From contig NZ_JACRSW010000008.1 of assembly GCF_014384965.1 (NCBI RefSeq), positions 1 to 64,000 of the forward strand: a stretch of 64,000 nt of DNA, written 5' to 3'. Positions 24,897-34,054 of this stretch are shown here, in pieces. Under the pieces are notes generated by a model, which saw only the letters and a list, made by a program, of their open reading frames with translations, did no database searches and was not told where the DNA came from. The stretch comes from Jutongia hominis (lineage in GTDB: Bacteria; Bacillota; Clostridia; Lachnospirales; Lachnospiraceae). Numbering within the stretch: position 1 is the stretch's first letter; each line of letters begins with the position of its first letter. The position numbers and the translations under genes were made by a program.

Positions 24897-25213
24897 GCAA
24901 TTTCGCTAAAATTATTTAAGAAGCTATAAACGTCCAATGTTCTGATAATATTTTACCCAAATGATCCCATCACTAAAGTAAAAAGTTTATTTCCACTCCA
25001 CCAATCATCAAAGAACAGAGAGGAAAAATTTATTTCCACTTCAGCAAATTATCAAAGAACTTGTTCTCCCATTTCCAGATAGTAATCTTCCTTTAAAGTG
25101 GCATCCAATTACTGAAGGAAATAAGTGGATGCCACCTTGAAAGAGTCAAAGCAGCTTTCATTATTTTACCCGTCTCCTCCATATTTTAAGAAATCGCTTG
25201 TTTAACTTTTCTT
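24897..25213. other. Intergenic region with two imperfect repeats and a hairpin
   Basis: Two copies of a roughly 33-base sequence containing TTTATTTCCACT and ATCAAAGAAC lie at about 24988-25020 and 25028-25062. Then AAGTGGCATCCA and TGGATGCCACCTT (about 25097-25140) form a 12-bp hairpin with one mismatch and no T-tract. No gene is seen. Confidence 0.45.
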
Positions 25214-25720
25214 CTAAATGAAGCAAGTAATAAAATATACAATTAAAAAGAGCAAGATAAATACTGCGGTCAACTGGGCAATTCTGCGGCGAATGGAAAG
25301 TTTTTTATGCATTTGTTTCTTTTGATCATGTACTTCCTTATCATAATCGCATTGCAATTCCACACCATCTTTGCGATCTTCGTCTCCCATTTTGCTGTCT
25401 GCTCTTTGTGCAAGAAATTCCTGAACATCTTCCGGAATTTCTTTGGCATTTCTAGCCTGATCCGACAGGATTTCAACATCTTTTTCCGCCTCGCGGTCCC
25501 ATTGCTGCAAAAGTTCCCGTGCACGTTCTTCATCCTGCGCATTGATATAAATGTCACTTCCCCAGATTACCGATCCATTCATGCTGCCGGAGTATATTTT
25601 AGGATAAACGGAATGTGCCTCTGAAATATAACCTTCTATTCCACAATCGCGAAGTCTCTCTAAAATAATTTCCGCATCAACATCATTGCTCGCATGATAA
25701 ATTTTTATAACATCCTCCAT
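25214..25720 (-). CDS. DUF2007-domain membrane-anchored protein
   Basis: A 168-residue protein. Residues 1-70 match the DUF2007 putative signal-transducing domain (VIKIYHASNDVDAEIILERL, IYINAQDEERARELL). A charged linker follows and residues 148-167 form one membrane helix (LTAVFILLFLIVYFITCF), so the domain faces the cytoplasm. The ATG at 25720 follows GGGGTGAACAAA; the longer upstream reading has no binding site. Function of the family is not known. Confidence 0.75.
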   Translation of the reverse strand: MEDVIKIYHASNDVDAEIILERLRDCGIEGYISEAHSVYPKIYSGSMNGSVIWGSDIYINAQDEERARELLQQWDREAEKDVEILSDQARNAKEIPEDVQEFLAQRADSKMGDEDRKDGVELQCDYDKEVHDQKKQMHKKLSIRRRIAQLTAVFILLFLIVYFITCFI

Positions 25721-25761
25721 TTTGTTCACCCCATTTCCAAAAAACGTTCTCTCATCCAAGT

Positions 25762-26149
25762 ACTTTTTCTAAATAAAAACGCTGAATGCAACCAATCCAT
25801 TTTACTTCAATAGAATTACAGCGCCACTTTTTCTAAATTCATAGGCTAAATTTCAACCAATCCATTTTACTTCGATAGAATTACAGCACCACTTTTTCTA
25901 AATTCAAAGGCTGAATTTCAACCAATCCATTTTACTTCGATAGAATTACAGCGCCACTTTTTCTAAATTCATAGGCTAAATTTCAACCAATCCATTTTAC
26001 TTCGATAGAATTACAGCACCACTTTTTCTAAATACATAGGCTAAATTTAACCGATCCATTTTACTTCGATAGAATTACAGCGCCACTTTTTCTAAATTCA
26101 TAGGCTAAATTTCAACCGATCCATTTTATTTCGATGGGATCATGCCGGC
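25762..26149. repeat. Six-copy tandem repeat array, 64-65 bp unit
   Basis: Units start with ACTTTTTCTAAAT at 25762, 25826, 25891, 25956, 26021 and 26085. Copies differ by few bases, with GCGCC and GCACC ends alternating. The sixth copy extends into the last codons of the AIM24-family gene (stop at 26126-26128), so the array seems to have grown by duplication of that gene's 3' end. On the minus strand each unit would read ATGGATTGG...CTATGA, an 8-codon frame without a ribosome binding site. Confidence 0.9.
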
Positions 26150-26806
26150 TATCTTTCCTGCAAAATCATTAAAGTTCTGCGTTTGTAAGATCACTTTTCC
26201 CGGACCAACCAGGCGTGTCAGAAAAAGGCCTTCTCCACCCAGGAAAATGTTTTTGATTCCTTTTACTGTTTCTATTTCATAACTGACTGTTCTTTCAAAT
26301 GCAACTACATTCCCGGTATCGACTTTTAACACTTCACCCGGAGCAAGTTCCTTGATCACTTTATCTCCGTCAATTTCCAGAAATGCCATTCCTACGCCGG
26401 AAAGATCTTCTAAAATAAATCCTTCCCCGCCAAAAAATCCACTGGAAAATTTCTTCGTAAGAGTAATGTTTAGATTGACTCCCGGCTCTGCACACAAAAA
26501 AGCACCCTTCTGGCAGATCAGTCCACCGGATTTACCTACATCAACCGGCATCACTTCACCGGCAACTGTCGATGCAAAAGCAATCGTAGCACCTGCCCTC
26601 TGTGCTATGTAATGTGCCATAAAAATAGATTCTCCGGCAAACATGCGACCGACACCTTTGAGCAAACCGCCATGGGTATTGGTTTCCATTGTAATACCAT
26701 CACTCATCCATGCCATGCCGCCTGACTGTGTATACATTCGTTCTCCCGGTTGATCAAATAAAATTTCAACTGCCGGCATTGTATTTCCAATAATTCTATA
26801 CTGCAT
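26126..26806 (-). CDS. AIM24/TIGR00266 family protein
   Basis: A 226-residue beta-rich protein of the AIM24 (TIGR00266) family, recognisable by GGMAWMSDGITMETN, FAGESIFMAHY, the repeated GG(E)GF/GG(E)GLF turns and TRLVGPGKVILQTQ near the end. Bacterial members are trimeric and of unclear function; the mitochondrial relative stabilises inner-membrane complexes. It starts after GGAGGAGAAGAAG and appears to be transcribed alone into the repeat array. Confidence 0.9.
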   Translation of the reverse strand: MQYRIIGNTMPAVEILFDQPGERMYTQSGGMAWMSDGITMETNTHGGLLKGVGRMFAGESIFMAHYIAQRAGATIAFASTVAGEVMPVDVGKSGGLICQKGAFLCAEPGVNLNITLTKKFSSGFFGGEGFILEDLSGVGMAFLEIDGDKVIKELAPGEVLKVDTGNVVAFERTVSYEIETVKGIKNIFLGGEGLFLTRLVGPGKVILQTQNFNDFAGKIAGMIPSK

Positions 26807-27240
26807 CTTCTTCTCCTCCTCATATCATTCAATCTTTTTGTTAAAACTCTGGGCTCTTTAACCTTGCATATCTTTTAAATGTAAAAAGAATGCTGTTGAA
26901 ACAACTTCCTGTTCGAAACAAATTCATTTTTGCTTTCTTTTAGAACTTAATTTCTGCTTTGTAAAAATCAACTTGTTCGCTCAGGCCGCTCCCGCATACA
27001 AAACATTTCCCGGTAAATAAGTCCAGTGAATAAATTAAAATAAGCTTAACTAAACTTATCAGCAAAACAATTTTGTAACATACTGCTATTTTAACACAAT
27101 TCAGAGATTTATGTTAAAATACTTCGCTATTATTGCATTCTTTTTTGTCATTTTCCCAGACACGATATATAGTCATCAATTTCTCAGACAGATATACTCT
27201 TTCCATAGCCTCATTGACATGAAACAAGAATAATAAAAAA
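26807..27240. other. Intergenic region, nothing recognised
   Basis: AT-rich, no credible gene on either strand. Promoter of the AIM24-family gene is expected near 26830-26900 but no confident box pair was chosen. Confidence 0.4.
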
Positions 27241-27330
27241 GTGCAAAGCCAGCGCTTTGTCAAAAGTTTAGTGGAACATTAAACTTTGTGTACCGCTACT
27301 GTACGAACAATTTCCTATTCCATAAAAAAA
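27241..27330 (-). repeat. Dispersed post-terminator repeat, copy A
   Basis: Read on the minus strand it is T7, ATGGAATAGGAAA, TTGTTCGTACAGTAGCGGTAC (split motif), then a spacer, a CAAAGCGCTGGCTTTG hairpin and T6. The same layout recurs at 30601-30680 and 55872-55970. Confidence 0.7.
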
Positions 27331-27369
27331 GCAGCATTTTGTATTTCTCTCATAAACACAAAATACTGC
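27331..27369 (-). terminator. Terminator of the LytM-like gene
   Basis: GCAGCATTTTGT (27331-27342) and ACAAAATACTGC (27358-27369) pair along 12 bp with one G-U, followed on the minus strand by seven T. Confidence 0.75.
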
Positions 27370-27468
27370 ATAAAAATATTTTCCAGCTTCCCAAAAAAAA
27401 TTTAATATAGCTGTTAAATTATAAATAATACAAGAGATTAAAATAATATCTACATCTTTCTATACACT

Positions 27469-28299
27469 TTATCGCAAAAGGAACAATGGATCGACGGTGT
27501 TCTTTCCTTCTGTAACCTGCATATACAGATTAGCTCCTTCTTTTGTAAAATACTTTGTCGGTTTTGCAACGGTAGCAATAATTTTTCCTTCCTCAACGAC
27601 ATCGCCTTTTTTGACTTTTAGATGATCTACCTGTCCATACGTTACAGAATAGTTGTCCCCAATGTCTGTTGTGATCAGTGTTCCATGTTCATCATCTTTA
27701 CTGATCTTTGTTACCTTACAATCCGATGCTGCTTTTACTTCCGTTCCCTCTTTTGCAGCAATCATAATTCCCGGATTGCATTTATATTGCGCTAATGTCT
27801 TAAAAAATACAGTATTCGTCATACTATACTTCAGAAGCACTTTTCCCGTCACCGGCCACAATAAACCACTTTCTTCATTAAAAGACAGTTTATTCTGAGT
27901 AATATTAGCTGATGTTTCCTTTGTTTTTGCCTTTTTAACGCCGCTTTTTTTTGCAGTCGCTCTTTGAGAAGTCTGTCCATTTTTCGTTTTGTTGCCCGTT
28001 TTTTCTACTTTTGTCTGTGCAGTATTTTTTTCCTGTTGCGATGTTTTTTTATCATTGTTATGCGTGCTTTTCGGTGTCACCTGTGCATTTGCAGCTTTGA
28101 CTGCTTCTTTTTCTGATGCAGCAGCTTTTTCTGTTTCTTGTGGTTCTTCCGTTGCTATATCTGCCATCATTTTGTCAGTATTCTTCCGGTTTGCCTGACG
28201 ATAACAGATTGCACCGACTGCCATCACACCAACCAGCAAGAGACAAGCAGAAAAGTAAAAACCTTTCTTTTGCCAAAATGATTCCTTCTCTTCAAACAT
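27469..28299 (-). CDS. Membrane-anchored LytM (M23-like) pseudo-peptidase, SpoIIQ-like
   Basis: A 276-residue protein: one N-terminal membrane helix (residues 12-32), a Lys/Thr/Ala-rich linker and a C-terminal LytM fold (about 160-276). All zinc ligands are replaced: the HxGxD motif reads NPGIMI, YAH reads YGQ and HLHFEV reads LYMQV. It is therefore not a peptidase. Size, topology and loss of catalytic residues fit SpoIIQ, the forespore half of the engulfment channel, or an EnvC-like activator. No sporulation neighbour supports the choice. ATG at 28299 follows GGGAGGTAGTTCGT. Confidence 0.75.
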   Translation of the reverse strand: MFEEKESFWQKKGFYFSACLLLVGVMAVGAICYRQANRKNTDKMMADIATEEPQETEKAAASEKEAVKAANAQVTPKSTHNNDKKTSQQEKNTAQTKVEKTGNKTKNGQTSQRATAKKSGVKKAKTKETSANITQNKLSFNEESGLLWPVTGKVLLKYSMTNTVFFKTLAQYKCNPGIMIAAKEGTEVKAASDCKVTKISKDDEHGTLITTDIGDNYSVTYGQVDHLKVKKGDVVEEGKIIATVAKPTKYFTKEGANLYMQVTEGKNTVDPLFLLR

Positions 28300-28514
28300 A
28301 CGAACTACCTCCCTACAAAATCGAATCTTCATTTCAATACTTTCATAAAATAACATTGATGTTATTTGTATTTTGTACCAAAAAAGGAATTTTATACAAA
28401 AAAATCGAAGAAACATCTTCTTTTGATATTTCTTCGATTCTAATTTGAGGTTTTACTCCAGCCCTTGACAAAGAACCAAATTGCTGCGATTTTAATTTTG
28501 TTACTTTTTTATCT

Positions 28515-29573
28515 CTAATCCCAGAAATCGTCTCTAAGCATGCCTGTTTTCGTCTCATATTCATCGGAATTTTGTTTTGAATTGATCGGATTTTGTACAG
28601 ATGCATCACTTGACATAGCTGAATGAACTTGATCCGGTGCATCCTGTTCTGTAGTTGACTGGCTTTGTATAGGCACATCGCCTGGCATAGCCGACCAGTC
28701 TTGATCCGGTGTATCCTGTTCTGTAGTTGACCGGCTTTGTATAGGCACATCGCCTGGCATAGCCGACCAGTCTTGATCCGGTGCATCCTGTTCTGTAGTT
28801 GACTGGCTTTGTATAGGCACATCGCCTGGCATAGTCGACCAGTCTTGATCCGGTGTATCTTGTGTTGTCATTGGCTGACCTTGTACAACCGCATTGTTTG
28901 GCATAATTTCCTTACTTTGCGAACCTGGTACAGCAACAAACGGATTTTCTTTATCCCCTTGCACCTGTGTCAAATCCATCTGCTGATAGCCATTTGGATT
29001 TGACCTATACTGATCTGATTGATTCTGACCTGCTGTAAAATTCTGATTTGGCATTTGCCCAAATTGAATGGTACGATATTCAACCGGTGGTGGGATTACA
29101 ATTGTCTTTTTGTGATAATAGATGACACGAGTATCACTTAAAATATCATGTAACCCCTTTTTATCTTTGTCTGCACCAATAATAAAATAACCGACATACA
29201 AAACGAGTCCTGATAAAAATTTTCCTATACTTTCACGAAATGCTATTTCAAAAAAGGTTGGTTTACGATCTTCGGTGCTAACCACCTTGATCTGTAATAA
29301 TCTTTTTCCAACCGTTGCACCGGTAAGATAAGTCATTATCACGAAATAACCCACCTTTAAAACATAAATCAATATATCATATGCAGAATATGTGAATATA
29401 AAGTCCTGAAACATAAAATCTGCTCCACCGGCCAGTGAAGCTATCCACATTGGAATACGCACAACCAATAATGCTGCTCCCACTATAAACCAGTCAATCA
29501 GATATGCTGCTAACCGTACAAAAAAACCGGCATATACCCGATCTTGCGCCTGTGTTGGTGTGTTATTTTGCAT
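28515..29573 (-). CDS. RDD-family membrane protein with repetitive C-terminal tail
   Basis: A 352-residue protein. Residues 15-165 form an RDD domain: several membrane helices, with RLAAYLIDWFIVGAALL holding the Arg-Asp pair and GATVGKRLLQIKVVS the loop motif. The cytoplasmic or surface tail (about 175-352) is Gln/Asn/Pro-rich and contains about four 24-residue repeats (core DAPDQDWSAMPGDVPIQS). The ATG overlaps the end of sppA by 11 bases, so the two are coupled. Function of RDD proteins is mostly unknown; some are ion transporters. Confidence 0.85.
   Translation of the reverse strand: MQNNTPTQAQDRVYAGFFVRLAAYLIDWFIVGAALLVVRIPMWIASLAGGADFMFQDFIFTYSAYDILIYVLKVGYFVIMTYLTGATVGKRLLQIKVVSTEDRKPTFFEIAFRESIGKFLSGLVLYVGYFIIGADKDKKGLHDILSDTRVIYYHKKTIVIPPPVEYRTIQFGQMPNQNFTAGQNQSDQYRSNPNGYQQMDLTQVQGDKENPFVAVPGSQSKEIMPNNAVVQGQPMTTQDTPDQDWSTMPGDVPIQSQSTTEQDAPDQDWSAMPGDVPIQSRSTTEQDTPDQDWSAMPGDVPIQSQSTTEQDAPDQVHSAMSSDASVQNPINSKQNSDEYETKTGMLRDDFWD
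28601..28880. repeat. 72-bp in-frame tandem repeats in the RDD gene
   Basis: GATCCGGT recurs at 28631, 28703, 28775 and 28847, exactly 72 bp apart, with near-identical units between. Length is a multiple of three, so copy changes would only lengthen or shorten the tail. Confidence 0.85.
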
Positions 29574-30579
29574 AATATTTTAACACCCCATTTCCGTTAT
29601 TCTCAACGATATCAGTTGCAAGTTCCACATTGGATTTTGGCATGATTTTTTCGATCTTGCCAAACAAAGAATTGAAAAATCCATTTAAGTCATTGTCAGG
29701 AGCGAAGAACGTAATATCGTCATCACAGCCAATATTCTTTGTGAGTTCTTTTTTTGCCTCTGCTTCTGTAGAGATCACATCAACCAGTGCATTTTCCTTT
29801 GCCTGCTTTGCAGAATAAATACGTCCATCTGCTAACTCACGTACCTTCGCCTCATCTAAATTACGTCCTTTGCTGACAATATCAACAAATTGGTCATATG
29901 CCTCATCAACCAGCCCCTGTAAAATATCTCTTTGCTCCTGTGTCAGATCCAGACCGGCTGCTCCCATCGCTTTGTTCTTTCCACTGGTAATATCAATCTC
30001 CTTGATTCCCAGTTTATCATAAAGCTTTTTGCAATTCGTTAATGATACAATAACACCGATCGAACCCGTCCAGCAATTTCGGTTTGCATAAATCTTATCT
30101 GCTGCCATGGAAATATAGTAACCACCGGAGCAGGCCTCAGAAGCAAAATATGCATAGACCGGACGTTTTGTTTTTTTCTTATATTCCATAATTTTCTGAT
30201 ATAACTCATCCGACTGGTAAACAGCACCACCCGGACTGTCTACGTATAATAAAATACCTTTATTATCATCAGAGTCTATCATTTCATCAATATAATTCAT
30301 ATAGAGCTCATGATTGTAAGAAGAATCTGAAGTCAAACTCTGTGAAGAGCTTGCACCAATCTCCCCAACTATATTGATTACACCAATAAAGTCTTCTTCC
30401 GGCAGTTCAACATCAGAAGATGCTGCATCGGAAATGTATTTTTCAACTGTTGAACTTAAATTTTCTGTATCATCACCCAACAGTTTTTTCGATACAGCGT
30501 TTGTCGCTACACCAACAACACCTACTGCTATGATCACGACTCCTGTGACTATAATACTAATTAATTGTTTCTTCTTCAT
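29563..30579 (-). CDS. sppA: Signal peptide peptidase SppA
   Basis: A 338-residue membrane-bound S49 serine protease that cuts remnant signal peptides. An N-terminal helix (residues 5-27) anchors it outside. The domain has ILLYVDSPGG, the nucleophile Ser in EACSGGYYISM and the general-base Lys in TSGKNKAMG, as in short (Gram-positive) SppA. The ATG at 30579 is chosen because GGAGATCGCA precedes it; an upstream extension is unlikely. The RDD gene overlaps its end. Confidence 0.93.
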   Translation of the reverse strand: MKKKQLISIIVTGVVIIAVGVVGVATNAVSKKLLGDDTENLSSTVEKYISDAASSDVELPEEDFIGVINIVGEIGASSSQSLTSDSSYNHELYMNYIDEMIDSDDNKGILLYVDSPGGAVYQSDELYQKIMEYKKKTKRPVYAYFASEACSGGYYISMAADKIYANRNCWTGSIGVIVSLTNCKKLYDKLGIKEIDITSGKNKAMGAAGLDLTQEQRDILQGLVDEAYDQFVDIVSKGRNLDEAKVRELADGRIYSAKQAKENALVDVISTEAEAKKELTKNIGCDDDITFFAPDNDLNGFFNSLFGKIEKIMPKSNVELATDIVENNGNGVLKYYAK

Positions 30580-30600
30580 TGCGATCTCCAATCTGTAATT

Positions 30601-30680
30601 CCCTATTCTATAAAAAAGTGCTAAAGCAATTCTTGTTGATGCACCACTGCTGTACAAGCATTTTCCTATTCCATAAAAAA
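30601..30680 (-). repeat. Dispersed post-terminator repeat, copy B
   Basis: On the minus strand T6 ATGGAATAGGAAAA then CTTGTACAGCAGTGGTGC, a spacer and GCACTTTTTTATAGAATAGG, the second half-motif lying just upstream of sppA. Same organisation as copies at 27241-27330 and 55872-55970. Confidence 0.65.
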
Positions 30681-30777
30681 GAGGCAAATCAGAGGATGCT
30701 GTATTTCTTTTCCACATAGCAAAATCCCATTCTGCTATATAGAAAAGAGTATTCCAGTTTTCTGAATTTACCTCTTT
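30679..30777 (-). terminator. Large branched hairpin terminator after glgP
   Basis: An outer stem AAGAGGCAAATCAGA / TCTGAATTTACCTCTT (with small bulges) encloses an inner TAGCA/TGCTA hairpin; T6 follows on the minus strand. Region 30778-30891 holds nothing else I can name. Confidence 0.55.
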
Positions 30778-30891
30778 TCATCTACATATGACCGAGCTGT
30801 CAAATTTTTTTCCTATCAAAAAACATCAATCTTTTGACAGCCTGCTTGATATGTGACATAAATCAAAACGATATACAGCACTTTGCATCAA

Positions 30892-33354
30892 TTAGTCTTC
30901 TGTTGTAACTTCTACTTTTACTTTCTCAAGATGCCAGATCTCCTGTGCATACTCTTCAATTGTTCTATCAGATGAGAATTTACCACATTTTGCTGTATTT
31001 AACATTGCCATCTTAGCCCATTTTGCTGTATCAGCATAAGCAGCACTTACTCTTTCCTGTGCTTCTGCATAAGAACGGAAATCCTTTAAGATAAAGTACA
31101 TATCCGGACGACCACCTTGACCGTCTAATAATGAATTGTAGATATCTCTAAACTCATCCAGATTACTTGAATATGTTCCATCTACTAACTGTGTCAGGAC
31201 AGCACGGATATCTCCGTCTGTATTATAAATATCTCTAGGATTGTACTGACCATTATGCTCATAAGCAATGACTTCATCAGAAGAAAGTCCAAAGATAAAT
31301 GCATTTTCTTTACCAACTTCTTCTACGATCTCAACATTGGCACCATCCATTGTTCCTAACGTTACGGCACCATTTAACATAAATTTCATGTTACCTGTTC
31401 CTGAAGCCTCTTTACTGGCAGTAGAGATCTGCTCAGATACATCCGCTGCCGCAAAAATGATCTCTGCATTAGAAACACGATAGTTTTCAATAAAGACAAC
31501 CTTAATCTTTCCATCAATAGACTTATCGTTATTGACAACGTCTGCAACACTGTTGATCAATTTAATAATCGATTTTGCTCTATGATATCCTGCGGATGCT
31601 TTTGCACCAAAGATAAATGTTCTTGGATAGAATTCTTTATCCGGATTTTTCTTTAATTCATTGTACAGATACATAACATGTAAAATGTTTAATAACTGAC
31701 GTTTGTATTCATGCAATCTCTTAACCTGAACATCAAAGATAGAACGTGGATTGACTTCAATTCCATTATGCTCCTTGATATATTTAGCAAGACGAACCTT
31801 ATTCTGATATTTGATATTCATAAATTCTTTCCGGCTCATTTCATCATCCGTATAAACAGACAATTCATCAATATGCTTCAAATCTGTGATCCAGTCATCA
31901 CCAATCTTTTTTGTAACAAAATCAGCAAGTAAAGGATTACCATGAAGAAGGAATCTACGCTGTGTAATACCATTTGTCTTATTATTAAATTTCTCAGGCA
32001 TCATCTGATAGAAATCTTTTAATTCCTGATTCTTTAAAATTTCTGTATGAAGACGAGCCACACCATTTACTGAAAATCCGGCAGCGATCGCAAGATGAGC
32101 CATCTTAACCTGACCATCATAAATAATAGCCATTCTTTCCACTTTGCCATAATCATCAGGATATGCACGCTGGATATCCAGTACAAAACGGCGGTTAATC
32201 TCCTCAATAATCTGATAAATACGAGGAAGAAGTCTTGAGAATAATTCCAACGGCCATTTTTCAAGTGCTTCTGACATGATCGTGTGGTTTGTATATGCAC
32301 ATGTTTTATTCGTAATGTGCCATGCTTCATCCCACTCGATATTGTATTCATCCACAAGAATACGCATTAATTCTGCAACTGCTACAGTCGGATGTGTATC
32401 ATTTAACTGGAAGCATACTTTTTCATGAATCTTACGGATATCATCATGCTTCTCCATATATTTCATAACGGCACGCTGTACGCTGGCTGACACAAAGAAA
32501 TACTGCTGTTTCAAACGTAATTCTTTACCTGCCATATGATTATCATTTGGATATAAAACTTCACAGATTGTACGTGCAAGGTTCTGCTGTTCAACTGCTT
32601 TCTGATAATCACCTTTATCAAATGAATCCAGATTAAATGTATCAATCGCTTCTGCATCCCAAATACGCAGCGTATTTACCACATTATTGTTATATCCTAC
32701 AACCGGAAGATCATAAGGTACAGCCAAAACTGACTGATAATTTTCCTGAACAAACTTGTTACGTCCGGTCTCTTCATCCTTTTTGATCGATACATAACCG
32801 CCAAATTTAACTTCAACTGCATATTCCGGACGTTTAATTTCAAACGGATTACCATATTTCAACCAGTCATCCGGCTTTTCTATCTGATAACCATTCTCAA
32901 TAACCTGCTTGAACATACCGTATTTATAACGGATACCGCATCCATATGCGGCATATCCCAATGTAGAAAGTGAATCAAGAAAACATGCTGCCAAACGTCC
33001 AAGACCACCATTACCAAGTGCTGCATCCGGCTCCTGATCCTCAATCACATCCAAATTCAATCCAAGCTCTTCAATCGCCTCTTTGATTGCCTGATTTCCT
33101 TTTAAGTTTATAATAATATTTCCTAACGCTCTACCCATCAAAAACTCCATTGACAGATAATATACGGTTTTGACATCTTTTTCTTCGTAAGTTCTATGTG
33201 TAGCCATCCACTGATCTACAATAAAATCCTTTACTGCATATGCCACAGCCTGAAAAATCTGCTGATCATCCGCTTCTTTGATTGATTTACGGAACAATAC
33301 CTTCACGTAATCTTCTACTTCACTTTTGAATTCCTCTTTGTTAAGTTCCTTCAT
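30892..33354 (-). CDS. glgP: Glycogen/starch phosphorylase
   Basis: An 820-residue alpha-glucan phosphorylase (GT35) that releases glucose-1-phosphate from glycogen or maltodextrin. Family marks include YLSMEFLMGRALGN, EPDAALGNGGLGRLAACF, QLNDTHPTVA and the PLP-lysine stretch EASGTGNMKFMLNG, followed by GTMDGANVEI. Length is typical. The ATG at 33354 follows GGAGGGACAA; the longer reading upstream is unlikely. It stands alone with its own terminator. Confidence 0.96.
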   Translation of the reverse strand: MKELNKEEFKSEVEDYVKVLFRKSIKEADDQQIFQAVAYAVKDFIVDQWMATHRTYEEKDVKTVYYLSMEFLMGRALGNIIINLKGNQAIKEAIEELGLNLDVIEDQEPDAALGNGGLGRLAACFLDSLSTLGYAAYGCGIRYKYGMFKQVIENGYQIEKPDDWLKYGNPFEIKRPEYAVEVKFGGYVSIKKDEETGRNKFVQENYQSVLAVPYDLPVVGYNNNVVNTLRIWDAEAIDTFNLDSFDKGDYQKAVEQQNLARTICEVLYPNDNHMAGKELRLKQQYFFVSASVQRAVMKYMEKHDDIRKIHEKVCFQLNDTHPTVAVAELMRILVDEYNIEWDEAWHITNKTCAYTNHTIMSEALEKWPLELFSRLLPRIYQIIEEINRRFVLDIQRAYPDDYGKVERMAIIYDGQVKMAHLAIAAGFSVNGVARLHTEILKNQELKDFYQMMPEKFNNKTNGITQRRFLLHGNPLLADFVTKKIGDDWITDLKHIDELSVYTDDEMSRKEFMNIKYQNKVRLAKYIKEHNGIEVNPRSIFDVQVKRLHEYKRQLLNILHVMYLYNELKKNPDKEFYPRTFIFGAKASAGYHRAKSIIKLINSVADVVNNDKSIDGKIKVVFIENYRVSNAEIIFAAADVSEQISTASKEASGTGNMKFMLNGAVTLGTMDGANVEIVEEVGKENAFIFGLSSDEVIAYEHNGQYNPRDIYNTDGDIRAVLTQLVDGTYSSNLDEFRDIYNSLLDGQGGRPDMYFILKDFRSYAEAQERVSAAYADTAKWAKMAMLNTAKCGKFSSDRTIEEYAQEIWHLEKVKVEVTTED

Positions 33355-33628
33355 TTGTCCCTCCTGTTTGCACGCTGTTGTCAAGAATACAGATTTTATT
33401 ATATATCACAATATGCAAAAAAGCAATTTTTACCAAATATTTTATCCATAATATATACTGAATATGCTTTTTTCGAACAATACGTATTTTCTGTTCTTCC
33501 TGATATCAGATTATTACCGTTATCATGGATACAGTGATTCTGCAAAAAGAAAACTCTATTGTCATCCGGCATATTTTACTTCATTTTTTCATATCTATTA
33601 AGTAACAACACCAAAGGATCATATAGTC

Positions 33629-34048
33629 ATGATTAAAAAACAATGTCTTTCTCTTTTTTGTGCTATCTGTCTGTTCGTGCTGCTCTTCTCTCTTTCAGGA
33701 TGTGGCAAAAATACAAAACCCGCTAAAACAAATGATGTTGATTTCACTGTTGTATCTGCAGGAGACGTTCCCGAAGAATTGAATAAACTGATCAAAGAGC
33801 GGAAAAAGAATCCTTTTGAACTGACTTTTTCTGATAACGCATCTCTTTATATCGTGAAAGGATATGGAAAACAGCCCACCGGTGGGTATAGTATTACGGT
33901 AAATGATTTTTATCAATCCAATGATGATCTTGTTTTTGATACGGAACTTTTGGGTCCGAAAAAGGATGATACATTCTCAACATTGCCTTCCTACCCTTAT
34001 ATTATTATCAAAACAGAATTCCGTGAAAATCCTGTTGTTTTCCGCTAA
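33629..34048 (+). CDS. PrcB-like lipoprotein
   Basis: A 139-residue lipoprotein: signal segment with lipobox LSGC (Cys25), then a single domain with GYGKQPTGGYSI and YPYIIIKTE, the hallmark of PrcB C-terminal-like domains (protease-complex subunits). It is transcribed on the plus strand, converging on the pilus operon's last gene, seven bases away. Role unknown. Confidence 0.75.
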   Translation: MIKKQCLSLFCAICLFVLLFSLSGCGKNTKPAKTNDVDFTVVSAGDVPEELNKLIKERKKNPFELTFSDNASLYIVKGYGKQPTGGYSITVNDFYQSNDDLVFDTELLGPKKDDTFSTLPSYPYIIIKTEFRENPVVFR

Positions 34049-34054
34049 GGCTGT

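Noticed and set aside
24833..24960. Purine riboswitch before guaA
   Set aside because: No three-way junction with the conserved purine-aptamer loops could be found; the leader is only about 30 bases.
25762..26149. CRISPR-like array
   Set aside because: Units are contiguous and nearly identical with no unique spacers and no cas genes; it is an ordinary tandem repeat.
28343..28822. Leftward repetitive 159-codon frame
   Set aside because: Out-of-frame reading of the 72-bp repeats of the RDD gene and of the gap after it.
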